A stretch of 64,000 nt of DNA, taken from Roseococcus suduntuyensis (GTDB lineage Bacteria > Pseudomonadota > Alphaproteobacteria > Acetobacterales > Acetobacteraceae). Shown here in pieces: positions 53,457 to 60,798 of the stretch (positions are counted from its first letter, which is position 1; each line of letters begins with the position of its first letter). Where the stretch lies: NCBI RefSeq assembly GCF_014196305.1, contig NZ_JACIDJ010000003.1, positions 1 through 64,000 of the forward strand, in the 5' to 3' direction. Made by a program: the position numbers and the translations under genes. The notes under the pieces were generated by a model, which was not told the DNA's origin, did not search any database, and was given only the letters and a program-made list of their open reading frames with translations.

Positions 53457-55146
53457 CCTCCGGCAGCAGGAAGCGCAGATCGGCCCCCTGCGGCGCCTGC
53501 GTCACCTCGCGCCGCACCAGCGCGTCCCAGCCGCGGCGGGGCGCCTCGGGCGGGGTCCAGCGGGCGCGGCGGGCGGCCAGCGTGGCCTCGTCCACCAGCA
53601 GGTCCAGGCTGCGCTTCTCGACCGACAGCCGCACGCGGTCGCCGGTTTCCACCAGGGCGAGCGGCCCGCCGGCCACCGCCTCGGGCGCGATGTGCAGCAC
53701 CACGGTCCCGAAGGCGGTCCCGGACATGCGGCAATCGCTCATCCGCACCATGTCCTTCACGCCCTGGCGGGCCAGCTTCTTCGGGATGGGCAGGTAGCCG
53801 GCCTCGGGCATGCCGGCGCTGGACAACGGTCCCGCCCCCTTCAGGATCATGATGTCGCCCGGCTCCACATCCAGCGCGGGGTCGTCAATGCGGGCCGCCA
53901 GATCCTCCAGCCCGTCGAAGACCAGGCAGCGCGCCTCGGTCTCGAACAGGGCAGGGGTGGCGGCGGAACGCTTCAGGATGGCGCCCTCCGGCGCCAGCGA
54001 ACCGTGCAGCGCGACCAGCCCGCCCACCGGCGAGACCGGGTTCTCCCGCGCCTTGATGTAGGTGCGGTCCACATAGGCGGGGCCCGAACCCAGCCGCTCG
54101 CCCAGCGTGACACCGTCGAGGTCGGGGCAGTCCAGGTGCAGCAGGTCCCGCAGCTCATGCAGCAGCGCCTTCATGCCGCCGGCGAAGTGGAAATCCTCCA
54201 TGTAACCCTCGCCGGTGGGCTTGAGGTCCACCAGCACCGGCGTGGTGTCGGAGAGCTCGTTCAGCCGGTGGTAGTCGATCGCCACCCCCGCGCGGCCCGC
54301 GATGGCCGCCAGGTGCACCAGCGCATTGGTGGACCCGCCCAGCGCCAGCAGCACGCGCAGCGCGTTCTCGATGGACTGCGGCGTCAGCAGTTCGGTGGGC
54401 TTCACGGGCTTGTGGATGAGGCGCACGGCCTGGGCGCCCGCCTCCTCCGCGATGCGAAGCCGGTCGGCATGGACGGCGGGGACGCTCGCCCCCTCCAGCG
54501 GCATGAAGCCCAGCACGGCGGCGATGCAGGCCATGGTGCTGGCCGTGCCCATCACGCCGCAGGTGCCGGCGGTGGTGGCGAGTGCCGCCTCCACCTCCTC
54601 GATGCGCGCCTCATCCACCTCGCCCGCGCGGTAGCGGGCCCAGTAGCGGCGGCAATCGGTGCAGGCGGCCAGGCGCTCGCCCTGGAAACGGTTGGCGCTC
54701 ATCGGCCCCGTGACGAGCTGCACGGCCGGCACGCCCGCGCTGGCGGCCGCCATGAGCTGGGCCGGCACGGTCTTGTCGCAGCCCCCCACCAGCACCACCG
54801 CATCCATGGGCTGGGCCGAGATCATCGCCTCGGTGTCGAGCGCCATGAGGTTGCGGTAGTGCATGGAGCAGGGGTTCAGGTAGGGCTCGCAGAGGCTGAC
54901 GGTGGGAAAGCTCAGCGGCAGCCCGCCGGCCATCAGCACGCCGCGCTTCACCGCCTCGATGAGCTCCGGCGCGGTGCGGTGGCAGTTGTTGAGGTCGCTG
55001 CCCGTGTCGGCGATGCCCACCACCGGCCGCGCCAGCGCCTCGCGCGAATAGCCCATGGACTTGGCGAAGGAGCGGCGCAAATACAGCGCGAATTCCCGGT
55101 CCCCGTAGTTGGCCGCGTTCCGGGCCAGCCCCTTCTTCTCTTCCAT
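53449..55146 (-). CDS. IlvD/Edd family dehydratase
   Basis: 565 aa. Iron-sulfur cysteines are visible in TGSDLNNCHRTAPEL, VLVGGCDKTVPAQ and TAGTCGVMGTASTM. The family includes dihydroxyacid dehydratase, 6-phosphogluconate dehydratase and sugar-acid dehydratases. Context (VOC protein and Bug receptor beside it, no other ilv genes) favours a sugar-acid or other hydroxyacid dehydratase. The ATG at 55146 has GAGGG 7 nt upstream; an ATG 6 bp earlier is too close to it. Confidence 0.88.
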   Translation of the reverse strand: MEEKKGLARNAANYGDREFALYLRRSFAKSMGYSREALARPVVGIADTGSDLNNCHRTAPELIEAVKRGVLMAGGLPLSFPTVSLCEPYLNPCSMHYRNLMALDTEAMISAQPMDAVVLVGGCDKTVPAQLMAAASAGVPAVQLVTGPMSANRFQGERLAACTDCRRYWARYRAGEVDEARIEEVEAALATTAGTCGVMGTASTMACIAAVLGFMPLEGASVPAVHADRLRIAEEAGAQAVRLIHKPVKPTELLTPQSIENALRVLLALGGSTNALVHLAAIAGRAGVAIDYHRLNELSDTTPVLVDLKPTGEGYMEDFHFAGGMKALLHELRDLLHLDCPDLDGVTLGERLGSGPAYVDRTYIKARENPVSPVGGLVALHGSLAPEGAILKRSAATPALFETEARCLVFDGLEDLAARIDDPALDVEPGDIMILKGAGPLSSAGMPEAGYLPIPKKLARQGVKDMVRMSDCRMSGTAFGTVVLHIAPEAVAGGPLALVETGDRVRLSVEKRSLDLLVDEATLAARRARWTPPEAPRRGWDALVRREVTQAPQGADLRFLLPEGQ

Positions 55147-55165
55147 GGTCATTCCCTCATGCCCC

Positions 55166-55558
55166 TCATGCGGGGCGGTGGCACACGCAGCACAGCTTGT
55201 TCCCGTCCGGGTCGCGGACATAGGTCCCGTAGTAGTCGGGATGGTAGTGCGGGCGAAGCCCCGGCGGCCCCTCGCAATGCCCACCATGTTCGAGGGCGAT
55301 GCGGTGGAAGTCGTCCACCGTCGCGCGGTCCTGCGCCTCGAAGGCGGCCATGGCGCCGTTGCCGATGGTGGCGGGCGCGCCGTCGAAGGGCTTCATCAGG
55401 TAGAATTGCGGCGTGGCCTCCGGGTGGGTGCCATAGCCGATGAGGCCATGGCCGGGGTCGCTCTCGATCCGCCGCAGCCCCAGCCGGGCCATCAGCGGAT
55501 CGTAGAAGGCGGCGGCCCGCGCGAGGTCATTGGTGCCGAAGGTGACGTGGCTGAACAT
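55166..55558 (-). CDS. VOC (glyoxalase/bleomycin resistance) family protein
   Basis: 130 aa with two beta-alpha-beta-beta-beta modules. The N-terminal FSHVTFGTNDLARAAAFYD (about 2-20) holds the first metal His. The end YYGTYVRDPDGNKLCCVCH holds the expected late acidic/metal region, followed by an unusual Cys cluster. It lies 19 bp upstream of the dehydratase start on the same strand, so it is probably in the same transcript. Reaction unknown. Confidence 0.88.
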   Translation of the reverse strand: MFSHVTFGTNDLARAAAFYDPLMARLGLRRIESDPGHGLIGYGTHPEATPQFYLMKPFDGAPATIGNGAMAAFEAQDRATVDDFHRIALEHGGHCEGPPGLRPHYHPDYYGTYVRDPDGNKLCCVCHRPA

Positions 55559-55624
55559 GCGGCATCTCCCTTGGGTGGTGTCCCGCAGGTGTAACGCCGC
55601 ATGGCCTGCCGCGTCTTGCGAAGG

Positions 55625-56584
55625 TCAGGTCCCAGGCGTGATGCCCGCGCGGCTCATCAATTCGCGGTTCTGCTCCAGCTCGCGGCGGATGCGCGCCACC
55701 AGCGCCTCCGGCCCCGGCTCGGCCTTCACCAGGCCGCGGTTTCGCATATGTTCCTGGTTGGCGGGATCGTGGAAGGCATCGCTGACCGCGGTGCCGATGC
55801 GGCGGGCGAGGCCAGGCTCCATCCCCGGCGGCCCCTGCACCGAGAACCACCCGCCGCCCGAGAAGCCAGGGAAGCCCATTTCGGCCACCGTCGGCACATT
55901 GGGCAGGACGGCGATGCGGTCGGTCATCACCGAGGCCAGCGCCTTCACGCGGCCCGCCTCCACATGGCCGCGCCCAGCCGCGACCAGGATCACCATGCAG
56001 TCCACCCGGCCGGAAATCACCTCGGTCAGCGCCGCCGGCGCGCCGTTGAAGGGCACGTGCAGCATGTCGAGATTGGCGCGGCGCAGCAGCTCCAGCATGG
56101 TCAGGTGGGCGGAGGTGCCCACCCCCCAGGACGCGTAGCTGAGCTCCCCCGGGCGGCGGCGGGCGGCGTCCATCAGCGCCTCCAGGCTGCCATGGCGGGG
56201 GTTGGCCACGATCAGGCTTTCCACCTCGCAGGTCTGGGTCATGTGGGTGAAGTCGTTGACCGGGTCGAAGCCCGGCTCCCGCAGCGCGAGCGGCGCCATG
56301 GTGAAGGTGACGACGGTGCCCAGCAGCAGGGTGTGGCCATCGGGCCGGGCGCGGGCCACATGGCGCGCCGCGATGGTGGTGGAGGCGCCGGCCCGGTGCT
56401 CCATGATGACGTTGCCGCCCAGACGCGCCACCATCCCGTCCAGCGCGATGCGCCCCACCACGTCCGACGCGCCGCCCGCCGCATAGGGGATGATGAGATG
56501 CGTGCCACCCGGCGCCTGGGCGAGGGCGGCGCCGGACAGGCCGAGCAGTGGCGCGGCGAGCGCCGCGCGGCGGGTGATGGACAT
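55625..56584 (-). CDS. Bug-family tripartite tricarboxylate transporter receptor
   Basis: 319 aa, signal peptide MSITRRAALAAPLLGLSGAA. Bug landmarks: LIIPYAAGGASDVVGRIA, IMEHRAGASTTIAA, YASWGVGTSAHL and VPFNGAPAALTEV. It precedes the VOC and dehydratase genes by 66 bp, suggesting uptake of the acid they process. It is divergent from rplM. A palindrome lies 85 bp before the start. Confidence 0.93.
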   Translation of the reverse strand: MSITRRAALAAPLLGLSGAALAQAPGGTHLIIPYAAGGASDVVGRIALDGMVARLGGNVIMEHRAGASTTIAARHVARARPDGHTLLLGTVVTFTMAPLALREPGFDPVNDFTHMTQTCEVESLIVANPRHGSLEALMDAARRRPGELSYASWGVGTSAHLTMLELLRRANLDMLHVPFNGAPAALTEVISGRVDCMVILVAAGRGHVEAGRVKALASVMTDRIAVLPNVPTVAEMGFPGFSGGGWFSVQGPPGMEPGLARRIGTAVSDAFHDPANQEHMRNRGLVKAEPGPEALVARIRRELEQNRELMSRAGITPGT

Positions 56585-56668
56585 GCGTGTTTTCTCCGGT
56601 GATTCTTTTGGTTGAGACGCAGCCTGCCAAGCCGGGCGGGGGAAATGCAAGGAATTGCCGCGCGCGTC

Positions 56669-56682
56669 GGTATGATGATACC
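56669..56682. promoter_or_regulatory. Candidate operator palindrome GGTATGATGATACC
   Basis: GGTAT and ATACC form a perfect inverted repeat with a 4-bp centre. The site lies in the divergent gap, upstream of the Bug receptor and also upstream of rplM. GntR/FCD-type regulators use similar short GTAT-n-ATAC sites; no such gene is in the window. Confidence 0.4.
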
Positions 56683-56706
56683 ACGCACGAAAAACCCAGT
56701 CCGCGC

Positions 56707-56735
56707 TTGACCTCGCGCGCCGCCTGGGGCACATG
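56707..56735 (+). promoter_or_regulatory. Probable rplM-rpsI promoter
   Basis: TTGACC (56707-56712) is a strong -35 element. At 17-bp spacing, CACATG (56730-56735) is a weak -10. The placement, about 30 bp before the start codon with AGGG just before it, suits a ribosomal protein operon with a short leader. Confidence 0.4.
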
Positions 56736-56765
56736 GGCCTCGGTTTTTCAATTCCAGGGTAGATC

Positions 56766-57251
56766 ATGCTCAGCACACAGACCCGCTCGCTGAAGCCGGC
56801 GGAGGTCCAGAAGGGCTGGTGGGTGATTGACGCCGACGGCCTCATTCTCGGCCGCCTCGCGTCCATCGTCGCCAACCGGCTTCGCGGCAAGCACAAGCCG
56901 CAATTCACCCCGCATGTGGATTGTGGCGACCACGTCGTCATCATCAATGCCGACAAGGTGCGCCTGACCGGCAACAAGGCCGAGCAGGAATTCTTCTACT
57001 GGCACACCGGCTATGCCGGTGGCGTGAAGGGCCGCAGCCTGCGCCAGCGCCTCGAGAGCCGCTACCCCGAGCGCGTGGTCGAGAAGGCCGTGGAGCGCAT
57101 GATCACCCGCGGGCCGCTCGGCCGGAAGCAGATGAAGAACCTGCACATCTACGCCGGCACCGATCATCCCCATGCCGGCCAGTCGCCCGTGGCCCTCGAT
57201 GTCGCGGCCATGAACCGCAAGAATGTCGCGCCTGGCGCGCAGAAGGCCTGA
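56766..57251 (+). CDS. rplM: 50S ribosomal protein L13
   Basis: 161 aa, slightly longer than E. coli L13 through an N-terminal extension. The core opens [16 protein letters not shown] (about 18-33), then [32 protein letters not shown] and [15 protein letters not shown] start ATG with AGGGTAG just upstream is clear. It is co-transcribed with rpsI, as in nearly all bacteria. Confidence 0.98.
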   Translation: MLSTQTRSLKPAEVQKGWWVIDADGLILGRLASIVANRLRGKHKPQFTPHVDCGDHVVIINADKVRLTGNKAEQEFFYWHTGYAGGVKGRSLRQRLESRYPERVVEKAVERMITRGPLGRKQMKNLHIYAGTDHPHAGQSPVALDVAAMNRKNVAPGAQKA

Positions 57252-57256
57252 CCCAG

Positions 57257-57757
57257 ATGAGCGAGCAGACCACGGCGAATTCCCTCGCCGACCTCAAGAG
57301 CCTCGTCCAGGGCACCCCTGCCGCCGATGGCACCGCCGAGGCCGTGAAGCGCGAGCCGAAGCGTGACGCCCAGGGCCGCGCCTACGCCACCGGCTCCCGC
57401 AAGGAGAGCGTGGCGCGCGTCTGGATCAAGCCGGGCAAGGGCGTCATCACCATCAACGACAAGCCGGCGTCGAAGTATTTCGCGCGCCCGGTGCTGCGGA
57501 TGCTGATCACCCAGCCCTTCCTGGTGGCCGACCGCTATCAGACCTTCGACGTCATCGCGACGGTGGTGGGCGGCGGTCTGTCCGGCCAGGCCGGCGCCGT
57601 GCGCCACGGCATCTCCCGCGCGCTGACCAACTATGAGCCGGAACTGCGCGGCATCCTGAAGAAGGCCGGCTTCCTGACGCGCGACCCGCGTGCGGTCGAG
57701 CGCAAGAAGTACGGCAAGATGAAGGCGCGACGTTCCTTCCAGTTCAGCAAGCGCTGA
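57257..57757 (+). CDS. rpsI: 30S ribosomal protein S9
   Basis: 166 aa. A roughly 38-residue acidic/Ala-rich N-terminal extension, common in alphaproteobacteria, precedes the S9 core ([18 protein letters not shown] at about 46-63; [19 protein letters not shown]). The C-terminal tail [11 protein letters not shown] ends in the usual KR that reaches the P-site tRNA. It starts 5 bp after rplM. Confidence 0.98.
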   Translation: MSEQTTANSLADLKSLVQGTPAADGTAEAVKREPKRDAQGRAYATGSRKESVARVWIKPGKGVITINDKPASKYFARPVLRMLITQPFLVADRYQTFDVIATVVGGGLSGQAGAVRHGISRALTNYEPELRGILKKAGFLTRDPRAVERKKYGKMKARRSFQFSKR

Positions 57758-57820
57758 TCGCCCCTCTACAGACCATGGGGCCCGGCGTCAGTGCCGGCCT
57801 TCCTGGCTGTCATACCTTCC

Positions 57821-57859
57821 GAAAGGGGCGGGCCCACCAGGGTCCGCCCCTTTCTTATT
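57821..57859 (+). terminator. Intrinsic terminator of the rplM-rpsI operon
   Basis: GAAAGGGGCGG (from 57821) pairs with CCGCCCCTTTC (to 57854, a G-T at one point), with GGCCC/GGGTC-type pairs above it and a small ACCA loop region. It is followed by TTTCTTATT. This is the clearest rho-independent terminator in the window. It lies 64 bp after the rpsI stop and 40 bp before argC. Confidence 0.9.
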
Positions 57860-57898
57860 CGCCCCTTCCGGTCCAGACTTGGCGCAGAGGAAAGCCCC

Positions 57899-58858
57899 AT
57901 GACCCCCAGCATCTTCATTGACGGCGAGGCCGGCACCACCGGGCTGCAAATCCGCCAGCGTCTGGAATTGCTGTCCAATGTCACGGTCCGTTCCATCGCG
58001 CCCGAGCGCCGGAAGGACCCCGAGGCCCGCCGCGCCATGATGGAAGAGGTGGACCTGGTGGTCCTCTGCCTGCCCGATGACGCGGCGCGGGAAAGTGCCG
58101 CGCTGGCCGCCTCGCTGGGCGCGCGCGCGCCCAAGCTGCTGGACGCCAGCACCGCCCACCGCGTGGCGGCCGATTGGGAGTATGGCCTGGCCGAACTCTC
58201 GCCCGAGCAGCCGGCCCGCATCGCGGCGGCCGCGCGCGTCTCCAACCCGGGCTGCTACCCCACCGGCGCCATCCTGCTGCTGCGGCCATTGGTCGAGGCG
58301 GGGCTGATCCCGGCCGACCACCCCATCAGCGTGAACGCCGTCTCGGGCTATTCGGGCGGCGGCAACGCCATGATCGCGGCCTATGAGGCCCGCACGGCGC
58401 CGGATTTCGAGCTGTATGGCCTGACGCTGGAGCACAAGCACGTGGCCGAGCTGCAGCTCCATGCCGGGCTGACGCGCCGGCCCATCTTCGTGCCCTCGGT
58501 CGGGGATTTCCGCCAGGGCATGATCGACAGCATCCCGCTCCATCTCGACCTGCTGCCCGGCCGCCCGGACCCCGCCGCGCTGGAGGACGCCCTCCGCCTT
58601 CGCTATGCCGGCGCCGAGCATGTGCGCGTGGTCCCGGCCGAGGCGGGCGCCAAGCTCGAACCCCAGGCGCTCAACAACACCAATGGCATCGAGCTGCGCG
58701 TGCATGGCAACGCCAGGCGCGGCCAGGCGGTGCTGACGGCCCGCTACGACAATTTGGGCAAGGGTGCCTCGGGGGCGGCGGTGCAGAATATCGGATTGAT
58801 GCTGGGCGTCGCGGTGCAGACCACGCTGCCCGGTGCCACGCAACAGGCAGCGGAGTAA
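57899..58858 (+). CDS. argC: N-acetyl-gamma-glutamyl-phosphate reductase (short type)
   Basis: 319 aa, the type 2 AGPR length. It reduces N-acetylglutamyl-phosphate in arginine synthesis. The NADP loop is [14 protein letters not shown] (about 5-18), the catalytic Cys119 is in [11 protein letters not shown], and His is in [18 protein letters not shown] precedes the ATG. It starts a run with the gamma-carbonic-anhydrase-like gene and the two lipoprotein genes. Confidence 0.96.
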   Translation: MTPSIFIDGEAGTTGLQIRQRLELLSNVTVRSIAPERRKDPEARRAMMEEVDLVVLCLPDDAARESAALAASLGARAPKLLDASTAHRVAADWEYGLAELSPEQPARIAAAARVSNPGCYPTGAILLLRPLVEAGLIPADHPISVNAVSGYSGGGNAMIAAYEARTAPDFELYGLTLEHKHVAELQLHAGLTRRPIFVPSVGDFRQGMIDSIPLHLDLLPGRPDPAALEDALRLRYAGAEHVRVVPAEAGAKLEPQALNNTNGIELRVHGNARRGQAVLTARYDNLGKGASGAAVQNIGLMLGVAVQTTLPGATQQAAE

Positions 58859-58863
58859 CGCGC

Positions 58864-59415
58864 ATGGGTCCTCTCTATCCCTTCGAAGGCAAGCGTCCGC
58901 TGGTGCATCCAGAGGCCTGGGTGGCGCCCACCGCGGCCGTGATCGGCGATGTCGAGATCGAGGCCGGCGCCAATATCTGGTATCATTGCGTGCTGCGCGG
59001 CGACACGAACGTCATCCGCATCGGGCCGCGCACCAATATCCAGGACGGCACCATCATCCATGTGAATGCCGGACGGCAGTCCACCATCATTGGCGCCGAT
59101 GTCACGGTGGGCCATGCCGCCATCATCCACGCCTGCAAGCTGGAGGACCGCGCCTTCGTCGGCATGGGCGCCACCGTGCTGGATGACGCGGTGGTGGAGG
59201 CGGGCGGCGTGCTGGCCGCGGGGTCGGTGCTGCCGCCGGGCAAGCGCATCGGCGCGCTGGAACTCTGGATGGGCAACCCCGCGAAACTGGTCCGTGTTCT
59301 GACGGTCGAGCAGCGGGCGGGTTTCGACACGACGGCGAAGCACTATGTGGAGCTTTCCGGGCGGCACCGTGCCTCGCTCGCCCCCCTCCTGGAACCGGAG
59401 ATGCACAGCCCATGA
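58864..59415 (+). CDS. Gamma-carbonic-anhydrase-like hexapeptide protein
   Basis: 183 aa, left-handed beta helix of the YrdA/Cam family. The metal His triad fits NIQDGTIIHVN (about 60-70), TVGHAAIIHAC (about 82-92), which has both remaining His. The catalytic proton-shuttle loop of true Cam is absent, so carbonic anhydrase activity is uncertain. It starts 5 bp after argC and overlaps lipoprotein A by 4 bp. Confidence 0.92.
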   Translation: MGPLYPFEGKRPLVHPEAWVAPTAAVIGDVEIEAGANIWYHCVLRGDTNVIRIGPRTNIQDGTIIHVNAGRQSTIIGADVTVGHAAIIHACKLEDRAFVGMGATVLDDAVVEAGGVLAAGSVLPPGKRIGALELWMGNPAKLVRVLTVEQRAGFDTTAKHYVELSGRHRASLAPLLEPEMHSP

Positions 59416-60002
59416 CCCAGAAGCGCCGCGCCCTGATCATGCTCCTGCCGCTGGCGCTCGCCGCCTGCGCGGGCGTCACACCCCCCGAAACCGCAACCAT
59501 GCCCAGCAATTATCTGCTCGGCGCGGGCGACCCCACGCGCGGCGCGATCTTCGCCGCCAGCGGCACCTTCGCCCGGCCCGGCCAGCTTCAGGGCCGGCCG
59601 GCGGCGGCCGCGCGGGCCCTGGCCAACATGGAATACATCACCGTGGCCCTCCCGCAGGACCAGTTGATGAGCATCCGGCTGGACGGGATGACGGAGCTGC
59701 AGCTTCTTGCCGCGCGCCGCGAATGGCGGGCCGCCCTGGGCGTGGCCGAGGCCGCGCCCGCGCAGGGCGTGATCGATGGCCTGCTGGCCGCCTCGGCGGC
59801 GCTTTCGGCCAATGAGCCGGGCAGGGCAGGGGCGGCGCTCGCCTCGCCCGCCTTCACCGCCGGGCCCGAGGCCACGCTGGGGCGCCTCGCCGCCCTGCCA
59901 CCCCTGCCGCAGACGGCCCGCGCCGCCGAGATGGCCCGCTTGTCGCTCGACCGGCAGATCGAGGTGCCCCGCAGTGTCTCAAGCCTGGGCCGCCACCGCT
60001 GA
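59412..60002 (+). CDS. Tandem lipoprotein A, unknown function
   Basis: 196 aa with a type II signal, lipobox LAAC (Cys19). The mature protein is Ala-rich and mostly helical. It is homologous to the next gene: RPAAAARALANMEYI matches RPVEAAHAAARLEWL, and GLLAASAALSANEPG matches ALLAASRALQANDAA, with the same SPAF/SPVF follow-on. An N-terminal YLLGAGDPTRGAIF segment is specific to this copy. No known family. Confidence 0.72.
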   Translation: MTQKRRALIMLLPLALAACAGVTPPETATMPSNYLLGAGDPTRGAIFAASGTFARPGQLQGRPAAAARALANMEYITVALPQDQLMSIRLDGMTELQLLAARREWRAALGVAEAAPAQGVIDGLLAASAALSANEPGRAGAALASPAFTAGPEATLGRLAALPPLPQTARAAEMARLSLDRQIEVPRSVSSLGRHR

Positions 60003-60634
60003 TGCGCGCGCTGGGCGTCCTTGCCATGGCGGCGCTGCTGGCGGGCTGCGCCGAGGCGCGCCGCCCGGCCGTGCCCGAACCCGCGGCCGAATTGTCGGAC
60101 GGGCGGGTGGTGACGCCGCTCAGCGCCATCCTGGACCTCGCCGTGGCCGATGCCACCGCGCCCGAGACGGCGCGTGACAACCGCCCGGTCGAGGCCGCGC
60201 ATGCCGCCGCCCGGCTGGAATGGCTTTCAGGCGAGACGCGGGCGGGCTACCGGCTGGCGAATCTTCCCTCCTCGCACCGCTTTGCCCTGCAACGCGCGGT
60301 GGATGAGAGCCGCGCGGCGCTGGCCATCTCGCCCGATGCGACGCCCGAGCAGGTGGTTCAGGCACTGCTGGCCGCCTCGCGCGCTCTGCAGGCCAATGAC
60401 GCGGCGGCGGTGCAGCAGGCCATGACTTCGCCGGTCTTCCTGCGCGTGCGTCCCGATGCGCTGGCACGTCTGCGCCAGCCGGGACCCCGCCCTGGCGCGG
60501 CCCTGGCCCTGCCCGCGCTGCGCGAGGAACTGGAGCGCCAACAGGGCTTCGCCGGACGGGGCCTCGGCGGCCCCGTGGGCGCCGAGCCGGTGGGGGTGTT
60601 GAACTGGATGGGGCTGGCCGGCCCGCCGCTCTGA
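60002..60634 (+). CDS. Tandem lipoprotein B, unknown function
   Basis: 210 aa, lipobox LLAGC (Cys16). It is a diverged paralogue of lipoprotein A, sharing the helical blocks described there. It differs by an extra WLSGETRAGYRLANLPSSHR segment and a Gly-rich C-terminus (GRGLGGPVGAEPVG). The start overlaps the previous stop by one base (TGATG), so the two are made in step and may form a complex at the outer membrane. Confidence 0.72.
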   Translation: MRALGVLAMAALLAGCAEARRPAVPEPAAELSDGRVVTPLSAILDLAVADATAPETARDNRPVEAAHAAARLEWLSGETRAGYRLANLPSSHRFALQRAVDESRAALAISPDATPEQVVQALLAASRALQANDAAAVQQAMTSPVFLRVRPDALARLRQPGPRPGAALALPALREELERQQGFAGRGLGGPVGAEPVGVLNWMGLAGPPL

Positions 60635-60792
60635 CGCGTCCGATCGTCCCGGCGCAGCCGGGGCGTGAATCGGCCGCGCGAAGATTCCACCGCGTCCGAT
60701 CGTCCCGGTGCAGCCGGGACGTGAATCGGCCGCGCAAAGGTTCCACCGCGTCCGATCGTCCCGGCGCAGCCGGGGCGTGAATCGGCCGCGCA
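60635..60792 (+). repeat. Three 56-bp hairpin repeats between lipoprotein B and phaC
   Basis: Units start at 60635, 60691 and 60747 with CGCGTCCGATCGTCCCGG and are 56 bp apart. Each has CCGAT/ATCGG outside and CCGGC(GCA)GCCGG inside. The unit is the reverse complement, with small changes, of the 53300 array unit. It fills the whole convergent gap (60635-60798) and starts directly after the lipoprotein stop. Confidence 0.9.
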
Positions 60793-60798
60793 GCCCCT

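Noticed and set aside
51448-55443. Very long plus-strand open frame of more than 1300 codons across four minus-strand genes
   Set aside because: It lies opposite the M20, epimerase-like, dehydratase and VOC genes, all with catalytic motifs. Its composition is that of antisense high-GC DNA.
56585-56765. Riboswitch or ribosomal leader upstream of rplM
   Set aside because: Only a short region lies between the likely promoter and the ATG, with no extended conserved folding; L13 binding sites are not recognisable.
53300-60792. CRISPR array
   Set aside because: Repeats of 54-56 bp occur only three times per locus with no unique spacers; the whole unit is repeated. No cas genes are near.
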